Of a DNA stretch of 64,000 nt, positions 34,354 through 47,100 are shown in pieces. The stretch covers positions 992,001 to 1,056,000 of the forward strand of contig CP114126.1 of assembly GCA_029959195.1 (NCBI GenBank), in the 5' to 3' direction. This DNA is from Dictyophora rubrovolvata (Eukaryota; Basidiomycota; Agaricomycetes; Phallales; Phallaceae). Both the position numbers and the translations under genes were made by a program. The notes under the pieces are model-generated. The model saw only the letters and a list, made by a program, of their open reading frames with translations. It was not told the DNA's origin and ran no database searches. Each line of letters begins with the position of its first letter. Position 1 is the first letter of the stretch.

Positions 34354-36548
34354 ATGAGGCATTTTTTCTGCTGCTTTTCCTTGTTGCTGTGCTTTGCTAG
34401 CGCTTCTGTAGCTGGGAATGCACAGCATTACTTTCCAGAACCACACAGCTTCAGAGAAGCTGGCGTAAAGCCAAGTTCTTCCGACGTCGTTGAGCTCGAA
34501 CCCAGTGTTGACACCGCCCTAAACTTGACATCCTTGTCATTCTCGGAATTCACAACTCTCAGACATCCGCGGTTCCCTGCTCATTCCGTAAGAATCAAAC
34601 GTGCCAGCTTTTGTGATCCTACGGTCAAAGTTTGGTCTGGTGCGTTAATATGATACCCACGGATTGGTCGCGTGAAAACTGTCTCTTGGTTTAGGTTACA
34701 TCGACGTCGATAAAGGAGCTAAACATCTTTTTTTCACGTTCTTTGAATCTCGGAATGATCCCGATTCCGATGATGTTGTCATGTGGATTAATGGTGGTCC
34801 GGGATGCTCTTCATTCACTGGTTTACTCATGGAACTCGGTGCGGTCTGTTTGACTTTCACAGTTCGGTCTCCTTTCTCATATAAAATTCAAATTTAAGGA
34901 CCTTGCTCCATCGATATGGAAAGCAAGTCTGACAATGGAACTATCTGGAACCCTTATTCCTGGAACACTAATGCCAACATCTTCTTCCTCGATCAGCCGT
35001 ATGTTGTTTGAAACCTGTCTTGTGATTTTCGCTCTCATGCCCCACCATTAGAGTCGGTGTTGGCTTTTCTTACGCAGATTATGGTGAAACCGTAGAAACT
35101 ACGGAAGATGCCGCAAAAAATATCCACGCATTCGTGTTCGTCGTGTCTAGTGTATACACACTTTTTTATCTTTATTCAAATTACTTCTAGCTCAATTTTC
35201 TTCGATACCTTCAAACAATTTCAGGGTCGTGGGTTTCATCTCTCCGGAGAATCATATGGGGTATGTAGTCAAAAATTGTAGCTGAAGCTTTCGTTTACCC
35301 TATGCAATTAGGGAAAATATCTTCCTGTGTTCGCCGCGGAGATCTATGACCAAGAAAGAAAACGTACAGATGGCGTTCCCATTAATTTGTGAGCGCACAA
35401 ACATTCTGTAGAATGTAACATTGTTGAACTTCCATTAGACAGACGGTTATTATAGGGAATGGGAACACAGATATCTCAAAGTAAGTTGATGGTGATATAT
35501 CGTCAAATGCGTTAGATGACCCTTCTTGAAGAATTCATAAAGGACGATACGATGTAGCTTGTTCTACCGCTTCTCTCGATGCTCCCATACTCGACGTAAG
35601 CACGTGTGCGCGAATGAAAAAAGCTGTAAGAAATGAATATCATTTCTACTTTTCATTGACGTATGGAGATTTTTTTTATAGGTTCCACGGTAAAACATTT
35701 TATACGTTCATTGTTAAAGACCTAAACCCGAAATTACAGTTGCCAACGTCTTTTGGTTGAAAACTGTTATGACATATTTGACGACATGTCCTGTAACGCC
35801 GCTGTCAATTTCTGCGATTCCGAGATTAGCGCGCCATTCTGGCAGACTGGTTTGAATGTTTACGATGTCTCAAAGGTATTATTTACTGCTACAGCTAATA
35901 CTCACGTGAATTTCTTACGAATTTTTGTGCTCTGTTCGCAGAAATGTCTAGGGGGCGATCTCTGCTACTTGGAACAAAGCGAAATTGCTTCATATCTGAA
36001 TAGTCCTGGAGTACGGGATACATTGGGGGTTCCGTCAGACGTCGGTAATTTCACAGGCTGCTCTGACATCGTCGGCTCCAACTTTAACAAACATATGGAT
36101 AAATGGAGACTTCCTGCCCAATTATACGTCGCTGAACTGTTAGAACGGAATATACCTATACTGATATATGCCGGTATGTCAACACTACCCGCCATTATAA
36201 AAGTTTTGCCTGATTTCTCATCTCAACGATTTAAAAGGGACTTATGACTGGCAATGCAACTGGGTTTCTAACTTTGAGTGGAGCAATGAACTTGAGTGGT
36301 CCGGAGCTAGTGGATTCAGAGCACAAGCTATGCGAGACTGGTCTCTTCCTAATAGTCAGGTAGCTGCAGGTCGAACGCGTAATGCCGGGAAGCTTACTAT
36401 GACCACGATATATGGTGCTGGTCATATGGTTCGGTATTTCCCACTTTTTTTCTGGTCTTAAAAATAATTTTTTCTTTAGGTTCCACATGACAAACCTGCT
36501 GAATCGCTGTATATGCTTCAACAATGGCTGGCAGGCAAGGAGCTTTGA
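34354..36548 (+). CDS. Secreted serine carboxypeptidase, peptidase family S10
   Basis: A serine exopeptidase that removes C-terminal residues at acid pH, in the vacuole or outside the cell. The start [20 protein letters not shown] at 34354 gives a clean signal peptide, so the longer in-frame start at 34141 is not used. Family motifs in order: [11 protein letters not shown] (oxyanion region), [37 protein letters not shown] (catalytic Ser), [48 protein letters not shown] (catalytic Asp) and [20 protein letters not shown] (catalytic His). All three catalytic residues are present. The stop follows [10 protein letters not shown] at 36548. A dozen or so short introns; some exons are only about 30-50 bases. 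Several NxT/S sites suggest glycosylation. A single chain of about 510 residues is expected. Confidence 0.93.
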
Positions 36549-37340
36549 GATACTAGGTATCATGAATTTGTATATCAATTATTTTTGTGAATGTATTGGT
36601 GAGATTCATACCCGGGAACGTTTTGAAGTCTGAGCGACGATGTTATGTTATTTAACCGTTTGACATGTCAGTATTGCGGTTGAAGTTAATAGAAACTGCC
36701 TCAACAATTAAAGATCCTTGATATCGATGTCTTTGCATAGCGTCTCGTTAATTAGTGTTTAAACGCGAGCGTTTACTACGGTCTAATCGGCGAGTCAGAG
36801 CGCCCGTTTTTTCCCCATCCTCATGCTAAGGCCGCGGTCGTGACTTGCAGAGATTCATATCCAGGGGCCCTGTCTCAGTCGCCGTCAGCAATGTCTCAAC
36901 CATCGAGGTTGATAAACCGAGACGGCGACTTCGTCTCCCTCTAGCCGTTCTTTCACGCTCTTCTAGTACCTAACTACAGCTCAGCGCTGTTGTCTTCTTT
37001 CATTACCCTGCCCACCACTACCCTTTTTCTTTGTTATTTTTTCTGTTTTATGTTTTTACCTTTAAATACTGGTTTTTGTACATAAGCGTCTGTGCACCAA
37101 TTTGTTTATCGGAGGTTGGGGCAACCCAGCCTCTTCTTTCACGGTACCCGGGCTCAGACTGACATACGCTGATTAGAGGTTGATTACGAAAGCGACACGC
37201 CTCAGACCTCGGGCTTCGGACATAAATCACCGTCAGCAAGCACGACGTACCCCCAGTGGGATACGAATGCCACACGGGTATGTATAAAGAGATGTCTCAA
37301 TTGCGAATCGGCCTGGCTTTTCTCTATCATAACCGTCATA
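36549..37340. other. Intergenic region carboxypeptidase - UDP-glycosyltransferase
   Basis: The middle is more GC-rich than its surroundings and contains a 10-base inverted repeat, AGTCGCCGTC at about 36876-36885 and GACGGCGACT at about 36921-36930, able to form a hairpin with a 35-base loop. A CT-rich tract follows (36990-37045). No protein-coding signal and no tRNA-like A/B boxes were seen. Confidence 0.4.
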
Positions 37341-39476
37341 ATGTCAAACCTTGTTCAAGGCAACGCTGGAATAACTGGTCATGTCGTTGTCCTGCTTGCC
37401 CCTGCTGGAGGTAAGCCGCAAATCCATTTTTTTAATATGTGTATATTGCTGCACCGCCTTGAATGAATGTGCTTGTCTGTTTTTTGCAGGACATTGGCCG
37501 ATGCCGATTGTTTTTGCTGTTAAATTGGTTCGACAGCGTCCTGGAACAGTAGTCACCATGTTAGTTGCTGGTGATTTTCTTAAGAAAGCTAGCGTTGCGT
37601 TGGATCAGTATTTTACGGGTGAGGAGGTAGAACTCAGGAAGAATATCCGGTAATTTTTGTCGTGGCTTTTTTTTGTTTGATATGTAACTGTGAATTGAAT
37701 TGAAAAGTGTCGTCAACATAGGCGGCGACGGTCTTGTGTTCGAAGAGCTGTTACCCCTGGTTTTCCAGAATTTTGGTCAGTATTTCACGCCTTTGGTGTC
37801 ATCGTCAGATATCGTGTGCAAGTCTGGCAAAACCTATCCTGGAATTAGACCTCCTGACATCGCTGTCATCGATGTAATTCGTCCTCTTCTCCCTTTGTTT
37901 CGAAAAACACCTGACAGCTTAATAAAACGCTACAGGTGTTCTTTTTGGCGATCATTGATATAATCCGTACAACCTCTCCGAAAAAAATCCCTGTATATGG
38001 CTTGCTTTTGATGAATACTGCATTCATACTTCGCTTTGGAAGTAAAGAGATAGGTGGATACGGCGATGTTGCTGTAGAAGCTCCCATTCTAGCGAAACAG
38101 CTGAACAAGTCGGTGGAAGAAGCATCTTATGATGTAGGCGTTTGTGGATTTTGGTTCTTTTTAACCTATTGCTGATAGATTTACTAAGATGTACTATCCG
38201 ACCAAAGGAGAAGTTATTAGCGTACCGGGATTACCGAAGATGTACGATTACGAGTTCGACACGGAACGTCCTCCAGTGGGTGCAAAAAAAAAAAAACTTA
38301 TATTTGGTCAGTGATTCACAATGAGTTTTGGTAGCTATCGTTTGCTGGTCCCGTTATTCAATTGAAGAATTCCGCCCATCAGTGCGTTTTCGTTCGTCCA
38401 GCAAGAATTGATTCATAGAAAACTCTCGATTGTATAGGTTCTTGCGTCAATGTGATGGAGTGTTGACAGCAACTGATGATGTCCTCGAACCGGAAGGCAA
38501 CGACGCTTTTCGAGCTTGGTTTGCAGAAACGAACAGGAGCGTATATGCACTTGGTCCTTTGACACCCAAGGAATATGAGACCTCTGTCTCTAAAGTCTTT
38601 GATTTCCTCTCAAGGATGCATAAAGTTTATGGAGACCGTTCTGTACTCTACGTGAGAGGAACCGTTATTTGTAGCTAACCTTGTGTAAATCATTTTCTGG
38701 CTGAAGGTCTCGACCGGCTCCTACTTTTCACCCCAAGGTCCTGGACTTGCTAAAATATTGGAGATATTATTAGATATGGGTATGCCCTTGGTGAGAATTT
38801 ACTTCCTTAATGTGTTAGCCTAGCGACTATGCTAATTATTCCATATAAATATATTAGATTTACTCATCTGCTTCCAAAGCAAAGTTACCCGCCGATCTTG
38901 TTGAACGACTTGCCCAGTCCGACAAAGTATTCACCTCTTCCTGGATTCCACAAAGGACAGTTCTAAACCATCCGGTTAGTACATATATCTGAAATATCGT
39001 TTTTCCCGTATGGGTGTATTGAACAATATACTATAGGCTACCGGTTTCTTTTTAACCCATGGCGGCCAGAACAGTTACTCTGAAGCGATATCAGCAGGTG
39101 TCCCCTTGTATGTTCAGATTCTAATTCTCAAACAACGCCGGACTCAATAATAGCGTACAGGATCGTATACCCAATCACGGGAGATCAACCTATGAATGCA
39201 GCATACATTAGCCTCAAACATAACATCGGTTATGAATTGCTCGAAATCCGGACTGAATATGCTTTACGTCCTGCGTATCGAGGTGGTCATCCTACAGGGA
39301 CGTTGGAAGCGATTGAAAAAGAGATACGCGATGTCATTGCTAAAGCTTTTGGGCCGGATGGGGAGGAGAAACGGAGGAATATTAGGTTGTTGAGGGATAG
39401 GAGAAGTGCGTTGTGGGAGGATGGTGGAGCATCTAAGGAGGCATTTTTGAGGTTCATTAGGGAGAATTTGCCATAA
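37341..39476 (+). CDS. UDP-glycosyltransferase, GT1 family
   Basis: A GT-B fold enzyme that transfers a sugar from a UDP donor to small lipophilic acceptors. Exon 1 starts MSNLVQGNAGITGHVVVLLA at 37341 and splices into GHWPMPIVFAVKLVRQRPG, the N-terminal His-containing acceptor loop (catalytic His in AGGHWPM). The C-terminal domain has VYALGPLTPKEYE, VLYVSTGSYFSPQ, SSWIPQRTVLNHP and FFLTHGGQNSYSEAISAGVP, then PITGDQPMNAAYI, which together form the donor-binding signature with HGGxNS and the DQ pair. Near 38280 I splice from PP at the GTGGGT donor to the TTTGGTAG acceptor, giving LSFAGPVIQLKNSAHQ, then at GTGCGT to FLRQCDGVLTA. About 500 residues. No signal peptide, so probably cytosolic, as in other fungal GT1 proteins. 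The acceptor is unknown. Confidence 0.9.
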
Positions 39477-40455
39477 GTGTGATTTATACTTGTGAAAGTG
39501 ATTGCATGTATAATAATTTGTGTAAAACTATCTTGACATTTGTAGTGTGACCAGTTCATGCCGGGGGGATGTCTGACAGCAGGGAATTAATGATGGGGGC
39601 TATTCGTTCCGACGGACTAACTCTTTGCCTATCTTCAGCAAACATGAAGAGGAATAGTATTACTCTGATTAGAATTCATAACTCAGTAAGATTGTAATTG
39701 TAATGATCGGTACGTAGACCGTATGCTACTTTGCATGTATATGTATGTGGCATGACCAAGATCGGGTCCTTATACACACAGTGCGAACGTATCACCACCA
39801 TACACTTTGCCTTGTGTATTTCTAAAAAGGAGCTAGTATTCGCAATGCACATTACTCAGTAGTGTTGACTTAGTGCCGCGAGTCAATGCATTTCACATGA
39901 CTTGAACTCTTCAAGTTCGAACCATTAACACAATTTTTTAATATACATAATTCTATAACACATTGCTAATGTGCCTCTTCGAGCCATTTCTTTTCAGCAT
40001 GTCTGCCTCGCTGGCACCCCCAAACTCTAAAATTAAGGTTCAAGAAGGAGAAGGGTAAGGATCGTGCCCGCGTGCCCCCTCAAGCCCATGGGAAACGGTA
40101 CAGTTTCGTGACAACACGTGACTGTCACGCCGGATCAACGTGGTTGACGTTCTCTTCCGGACCATCACCTGCGATGTGAACGCAAAGTTCCACTCAGCTC
40201 TGGGAAAACTCCACAGTTTCGTGAACATTAAAATTAAATAAATTGCCGAAATGGAAACATTTTTGTTACTGGCTACACTGCGCATAAATTCACCAGAAAG
40301 CAAGGATTCAGCGACGTCGAACTCGCTTTTAAATAAAGGACAAATTGGAAAACAGACAGATTCTATCCATAATCATCCCTCCCGAACGTTTTTCCTTCTC
40401 TTCTATTTTTTTTGCTCTTTTCAACATATTGGTTGTTTCTCACGCTCAGTTTCGA
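39477..40455. other. Intergenic region UDP-glycosyltransferase - zinc-finger gene
   Basis: Nearly 1 kb with no convincing gene. Small frames on both strands are short and overlap each other. The final 100 bases are CT-rich (40375-40440) and are the likely leader of the CCCH gene. Confidence 0.5.
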
Positions 40456-42425
40456 ATGGCAGCCATCGCTATGGAGGTTCCACCCGGTCTTGCGACCGCG
40501 AACCGACAGCTAAATGCGGAATTGGCAGAATGGCAGAGCGCAATACAGAAACAGTATGCGATACTTTGTACTTGCACGTTCTATGTCTAACTTTGTCCAT
40601 TAGTTTTTCTATGATCGATACTGAGAAGGGTGGGTTTTATGCCAGTACACTACTACACTTAATGCGATCAGATTCTCCTACGCCCATCCTTTAGAGATAC
40701 TTCGGAGAGTCTGTGAATCTTATAGGCGTTTTGAGGATCAATTAAAGGAGGCTCAGGAAACGGACAAGGAGATTAAGAAAGAGGTAGATTTATGGAAGAA
40801 GGCGTATAATCAGGAAAATCGCAAGGCCGAGGAAGCTGAGGAAAAAGTTAAACAGGCAGAAGACAAAATTAGGCTCCTAGAGGAACGAATTAAAGTACTG
40901 GATGCTCAGGTAGCAGCTTCAAACCCTTCGCCCAAGGTATCTTTGTTCTTGATTGCTTTTTCTTTGCCCCTTCCATTTACGCCGGCACCGCCAGACTCAG
41001 GAGCGTGAATCCATGGTGTTGGCTCTTATCGACGGCGATGGTTATATTTTCAGCGATGAGCTCCTTCAAAGGGGCCGTGAAGGTGGTTTGGAAGCTGCCC
41101 AGATGTTAAATGAAAGTATAATAAATCACGTCAATGGTTCCACTACTCAACGGGCCGGCACTCCCAATTTCGAGAAACCTCGTTCCAGCTCCCCTTCCCT
41201 CGGTCAAGTTCAGGTCTGGACTTATATGTTTTTTAATATGAAAGGTTTAAAGCAAGCAGTCGTTGGAGCGAACATATGCAGCGTGGACGAATTTGAAGGA
41301 TTTATGGCTGCATTCAATCAGGCCAATCCGCGTCTTCTCGTCAACGATGTTCATTCGGGAAAGGAAGCAGCTGATGCGAAAGTAAAAGGTAAGCCCCTTA
41401 TTTCATTTAAAGCTCTGCCCTTCAAACATTAATTATTCTATCAATAACACCGTTCTTTTTCAGCCTATCTCCAATCCTGGACTCAATTCCCTCAAACGTC
41501 CCGAATTTATTTTGGGGGCGCACACGACAATGGGTATTACCCAACCCTAGCGGAACTACACAACAACAATCTCCTGGACAAACTCGTTTTGTTGCAAGGG
41601 TATGAGCAGATGGCTCACGAAATTGCGTCTCTGCACTTGCCTGTTTTGAACATCGGGGGCCTGTTCCGGACAGAAAAGATACCCAAGATGTTGGCTACTA
41701 ATGTGAACGGTGCTCTTTCCGTTAGACCCTCTACCCCGTCTCCTCCGCCCGGTGTATGTTCGTCGAATAGCGGTGGCAAATTGTATGCTGCAGCTGTTGA
41801 CAGTTTTTATCCCACTTCTGCAGCGCAGCTTATGGCTCGTCCAGACTCTCCTGCTGGCGGGAGAAGGCTTAGACGAATAAATCCGAATTTGGTGAGTTTC
41901 AGAAAAAAAACCGCGCCTTGTATAATTTTGATTCTATTGTCAATTTTAACAGGAATTACATAAACGTGTGTATCATTTCCGTGAAAAGGGTTTTTGAAAT
42001 GAATTTAACGGCGAGATTCGCAGATGTTCCTCCTCCTTGTAACTTGTTCTATCTCTCGAAATGTGTTAAGGGCGTAAGTGTTACATAAACTTTTGAACTT
42101 CCGTTAAGGTAAACACACATTTACGTTGCGTTACAGGCGGATTGTAAATACGCTCACGACTACCTCCTCGAAGCAGAACATTATGAAATGTTGAGTCAGA
42201 ATGCAAAGAAGAGTCCTTGTCCAGCCGTCAACTCCGGTATGTTACCTATCAAGGTTTGACCTTTCGGCTCGTTTCCTTGAATCTTACCCCATAGATTCCC
42301 CATGCCCATTTGGAGAGAATTGCGCGCTTGGGCATAAATGTCCTCAGGGTCCACAGTGTTATCATAAGAAATTGGACAGATGCTGGTTCAAAGGCAGTGA
42401 GTTCCTACCTCGCCGTGTATCATAA
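40456..42425 (+). CDS. CCCH zinc-finger protein with N-terminal coiled coil (DUF7923-like)
   Basis: The start MAAIAMEVPPGLATANRQLN at 40456 leads into a long coiled coil; I splice exon 1 at AAACA|GTATGC to an acceptor GATCAG near 40671, giving QFSYAHPLEILRRVCESYRR and then KEVDLWKKAYNQENRKAEEA. The central domain (ESMVLALIDGDGYIFSDELL, RIYFGGAHDNGYYPTLAEL, GLFRTEKIP) matches the globular domain found in basidiomycete CCCH proteins and resembles a NYN/PIN-like fold, with Asp in IDGDGY and AHDNGY as possible acidic residues; that fold is inference. The C-terminus has one CCCH finger (CNLFYLSKCVKGADCKYAH, C-x7-C-x5-C-x3-H) and further Cys/His pairs (CPFGENCALGH, CPQGPQCYHKK). Likely RNA binding. 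Stop at 42425. Confidence 0.85.
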
Positions 42426-42836
42426 ATGGTTATGCGTGTATTGATGCACGTGTATTGGACGTTTCTAGAAAACATGCATTCCTAGATAGGATCAGATAAC
42501 ATTTGGCTAAACGTTTCATACAAGTATTCATAAATTTTTTGGAATATATATATCAGTTGTTATGTATATATTACACGTAAACAGAAAGCAAGGGAGTTGA
42601 GTCTGCGCATAATGGCACGGGAATTGCCGAATGCTTTATCTACATCGATCGCGTAGGCCGAGGACGAGATCCAATCAGCACCAAGGATCGCTGTCACAAC
42701 TTTGCACCTGGCGTGACCGTCGTTTGTTGCTACTGAGCTACTAAACAAACCCTGTGTCCAAAAGACTATAAAGGCTCGACAACTCCACCACTTCTTTTCG
42801 CACATCTTCAACTACTGTTTTAATCGCTGATCAACA
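42426..42836. other. Intergenic region with Rho GDI promoter
   Basis: AT-rich sequence to about 42590, then a more GC-balanced stretch ending in a CT-rich leader (42785-42830) before the Rho GDI start. A TATA-like CTATAAAGG lies at 42767-42775. No gene was seen. Confidence 0.5.
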
Positions 42837-43818
42837 ATGAGCACGGTAAGCTTACGCCCGCTATCTTGCCTGTCTTTCCCCTCCCAAGCCTGTGATGTTC
42901 ATATCGCCCTTTTTACATATAATCTATTTAGCCACAGGAAGGTGATCACGATGATTTGACTCCCTCGCAAACCGCTGGTTACAAAGTCACCGAACTTAAA
43001 TCGGTGGATGAATATAAGAACCTTGATGCCAATGATGAATCTCTGAACCGCTGGAAAGCGTCTCTTGGATTAGGTGGCGCAGCCGTGACTGCTGGTAGCG
43101 GACCGAAGGTACGCCGTTCTTTGCTCTCTATGATTATTACTATTTTTTTGTTGAAAAACTTTCTTTTTTTTTTTTTTGTAAATTTTGTTTTTTCAGCTGA
43201 CAGTTTTGAAGTTGTATCTTCAAAGCGACACTCTTCCTCCCAACAAATCTCTAGTCATGGATCCTAACGATCCCACCAAGTTAGAGAAGTACAAGAAAGA
43301 GGGCTTTGTTATCAAAGAAGGCATTGAGTACAGGTAAAAGTCGCATTTTTCTTATCTTGAACGAAAAACGGGAATTCACTCAACGGCGTCTTCCTCCTCT
43401 TTCTTCTGATAGTGTCGCCATCATCTTCAAGGTTCATTATAGTATAATCACCGGTGTGCGCTATATGCACGTAGTAAAGCGATCAGGACTCAAAGGTACA
43501 TATTCTCCCCTTCTCACGCATTTCCAAACTGGCCAAGTTAAAACGCGCCCAATTAGTCGACAGGTTTGAACATATGTTAGGCTCTTACGCGCCTTCCTCC
43601 GATGGATCGGCGTACACTAAAGAATTCGAACGGGAAGAAAGTCCGTCTGGTTTACTGGCGCGCAGCGGAACCTACCTTGTGAGAAGTAGAGTCGTAGACG
43701 ATGACGGCCACGTTTATTGCGGTTTGTTTTCATGACTAAGCTAAACAAAAGTCTTACTGAGTTTATTTTGTTGTTTTAAGATTTCGAATGGACGTTTAAA
43801 ATCGCGAAGGAATGGTGA
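42837..43818 (+). CDS. RDI1: Rho GDP-dissociation inhibitor
   Basis: Rho GDI extracts prenylated Rho GTPases (Cdc42, Rho1, Rac) from membranes and holds them in the cytosol. Exon 1 codes only for MST at 42837; the second exon starts PQEGDHDDLTPSQTAGYKV and carries the flexible regulatory arm with DESLNRWKASLGLG. The immunoglobulin-like prenyl-binding domain follows: LTVLKLYLQSDTLPPNKSL, KEGFVIKEGIEY, VHYSIITGVRYMHVVKRSGL, VDRFEHMLGSYAPSSDGSAY and FEREESPSGLLARSGTY, ending DFEWTFKIAKEW. The acceptor before VDRFEHM is AATTAG (about 43556), not the AG seven bases further on, because only the first keeps the conserved frame. About 195 residues, the family's normal size. Confidence 0.97.
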
Positions 43819-44130
43819 ACTACGAGCGGTCCGGGTGTAAGAAAGAATGCGTATACTATCCAGGGAAGACCGTGTAGGACTTAGTTTCTTTTATGTTGTA
43901 AAATGATGTTATTTCCATTCATTACTGTTATACCAATTACTTGCAATTTAAACATCATGTTGTTTTTGCGTTCTGATTCATCCTCGTCGTGTGTAAACGC
44001 CGTTTGTTCGATCGCTACAAGGGTATAAAGAGATATTCGCGTTTGCGATGCATAAAAACATTACAGCAATCCATTTGCTTTCCATGCCAAGGTTTAAAGC
44101 TGTGTTAATTGTGAGCTCGAGTAAAACAGT
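43819..44130. other. Convergent 3' region, Rho GDI / RAD16-like
   Basis: AT-rich spacer between two convergent stops, with no gene visible. Confidence 0.5.
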
Positions 44131-47100
44131 TCAAGAATACAACATACTCTAAACAGAAATCCAAGCTACGAAATGATATTAATTCAAAACCGTTGCTCAA
44201 ATAAGAACAACTTACATCCTAATAAAAACAAGTCAGTAAGTCACTCAAAACGCCAACTACCACGGAAGCTTACCTCTGGGGTCAACCTTCCCATAGCCTG
44301 CAACACTTCAGTTACCCAAAGGTTCCTAATGATAATTCAGACAAAAAACATACCGAATCATCTGTTGATAGCTGATATTGCGATGTAAGCCCTCATGAAG
44401 CAGAATTTATTTTTGAAACTCACAGTAGCATCGACCATAGCTTTCTTCTTCTCTTGTAACTGCAAGGCGTTGGCAAGTCAGCAATTGGTCTACAAGCATA
44501 GAGAACGTCCACTTACTTGGATTATCCGACTTTCTATAGAATCTTCTATAACCAATTTGATAGCTTGTACAGGCCTATATTGTCCCAATCGATGGATACG
44601 GTCCATGGCCTCTGAAAAACAGCATGGTCAAACTTAGCAAAGGTACGAAAGACCAGGACAAGCTTACGGTATTCTACTGCTGGATTCCACCTGAAAAGGA
44701 AGTGAAAAACATTCTTTATAAATACCCAGTGAGAAACACTTGCCAACTGTCCATAAGATACACTCGGGACGCCTAGTAATCAGCAGATTTGTCACAGGTT
44801 CCCTAAGAAAGACAAACAGTTATCATACCTCTGTAAGGTTGAGAGCTACACCACCAGCTTTCAAACTAACGAGAAAGACGTTCACGTGGACATTATTCAC
44901 TAAGATCGCAACATTTATAATGTCAAACAAGAACGACAACCGAACGTACTAAAGTGCTTAATCGTCGCATCACGAGCTTGAGGACTCATCGTTCCTTCCA
45001 GTCTACATATCTGTATAGCACATCATGATCAAAAACTGAACATTTTCACCATTAACGAAAAACGACTCACATTGAAGCCAGCTCTTTGCAATCTAAACGC
45101 AATTAAATCCAAAAAGTTGACAAATTGACTGAATACAAGACTCTTCGTAGTGGCATCCTGACGTCGCAAGTTAGTAAGCTCCTCAACTAGAGCTTCAATC
45201 TTCGTGGAGGATCTCCAAGTATCAAGATCAAGACGTCCAAGGATGCCTTGTCGATTAGCTGCCGTTTTCTTGGCATCTTCGTCAAATTCTACTGCTGGAG
45301 CGTCGAGATCGACTGAGATGGGGAGATGACAGACGGGGCAAGCAGGCTATACATAAAGCAAATGAATAACGACTTCGTAGATGGGAATGTTTTGCACGAT
45401 TACACGTACCGTGTTTTCGACCGCGGCAGATAAGTATTGTCGCATGCATTCACGATCCTACCAAGTGGAAACGTCAACATTATTTCATCAGATACGGAGT
45501 GGAAAGGTTGTGACTAACGAATATGTGATGACACTTCGATCGCACGGCATCTTCAGCAATATCGTGGCATAAACGACATACAGGAGCTTCAGCAATGTCT
45601 TCAGAGAGTTTGCCAGCGTTCCTTTTGCTCCTTAAAACGAGGTCAGGCTAGAATCCTCATCGATCAGTACCGTTTCATCGAGAATTAACGGCAAGCTTAC
45701 ATGGCATGCCATTTGACGCATTCGAGTGATAAGACTAAAGATATTGGAGTAATCTGATAATGAGAGTTATTAGCTGCTGATATAGAACACTAAAAACAAA
45801 GAAGAGTCTCATACTGTTCAACAGAGTTCCCGAATCAACATATGTTCTAGAGCACGAGATTACTGAACAAGCCTCGTACTGTGAGACACCCGAACTCACG
45901 AAAATTGTCGCTTAGCATCGGAGAACAGAGACAGATATAACTCTTGCTCTTCTTCACTAAAATAGTCCCGCCGGACGGTGACAGTTCTCGGAGGGAGCCC
46001 CAGATCATCAGCCCTTTCAATCTACAGAAAAGTTTGAGACATAACGTTTTCCAAGAGGGACGTAGCATCTAAAACTAACCTTTGTTCTTCTCAACATCAT
46101 ACGATCCAAAAGAATCTTGAGCTTCTTGAAAGCGAGCCTACCGGGGCCTTCCATTGCGTTCTAAGAGCCAAGTTAGCGATGCCCCATTCTTAGAGTTGAA
46201 CAATGCCAAAAAAAACCGCACCTTTTGAATGGGAGTCAGGATTTCGTTGTTCCAGAAACAGGTCTGGGGGGTTTCGATGTTTAGTCAGATCTTCACTTTG
46301 TACAACTATAACTTACATGCTGCAATTTTATGTAAGAAGCTTGCGTGGATAATGACACAAAGGATATAACATACCTGCGTGGGGCTATGGCCACAATCTG
46401 GACGATTTCGGATTGTCAATAAACGTATGATGAAAACCGTCGGAACACTGACCATCACAAGTTCGCTTATCGGTGAACCTCCAGTGCAAAGATTTGCACG
46501 GACAGTTTTTACCTAAATAGCATGGCATGAGTAGAAAGAACTTTGGATTAGAGAGACACCTACAAAAGTAATAGGAGAATGGGTCGCCACCGAGGAATCT
46601 ATGAAATAGTCAGTAAGAGCGCGTGGGAACGTTAATAGTTGATTTTTTACATGCCTCACAAGACTGTACAGCTCTCCGACCCTGTTCTGTAATGGAGTGC
46701 CCGAAAGACACCATTTATACATGCTCTTTAACTCAAATGCTGCCTTTGCCGTATTTGTGGACCTTTCCTTTATATTATGTGCTTCGTCGAGCTATATGAC
46801 GTATTAATGGGAAAACTTGGTCTCAAAGGCTAAGAGCTCCACTGACAATGATTCTCTTCCATTCAATGGCATGCATAATAGACTTCTCTTTGACGATTTG
46901 TCCTTTACGTTTGAAACCACTTTGCTGCTTCCTGAAGCAACTTTCCAGAACAGCGTAACTTGTCAAGATCTGTTCATAGCATAAACATAGATGCTGTGCT
47001 TTCGGGACTGCAAAAAGACTGACCACATCATATTTCTGGAGTTCTGCCACGTTCTGTTCGCGGTTAGCACCATGCCAAAGAAGGACTTTGAAATCATCCG

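Noticed and set aside
39903-39930. GTTCGAACC resembling a tRNA B box
   Set aside because: No matching A box or acceptor stem within tRNA distance; the word is part of a local palindrome.
40251-40694. 147-codon plus-strand frame overlapping the start of the CCCH gene
   Set aside because: It is in another frame from the coiled-coil exon, which has clear continuity into the zinc-finger protein.
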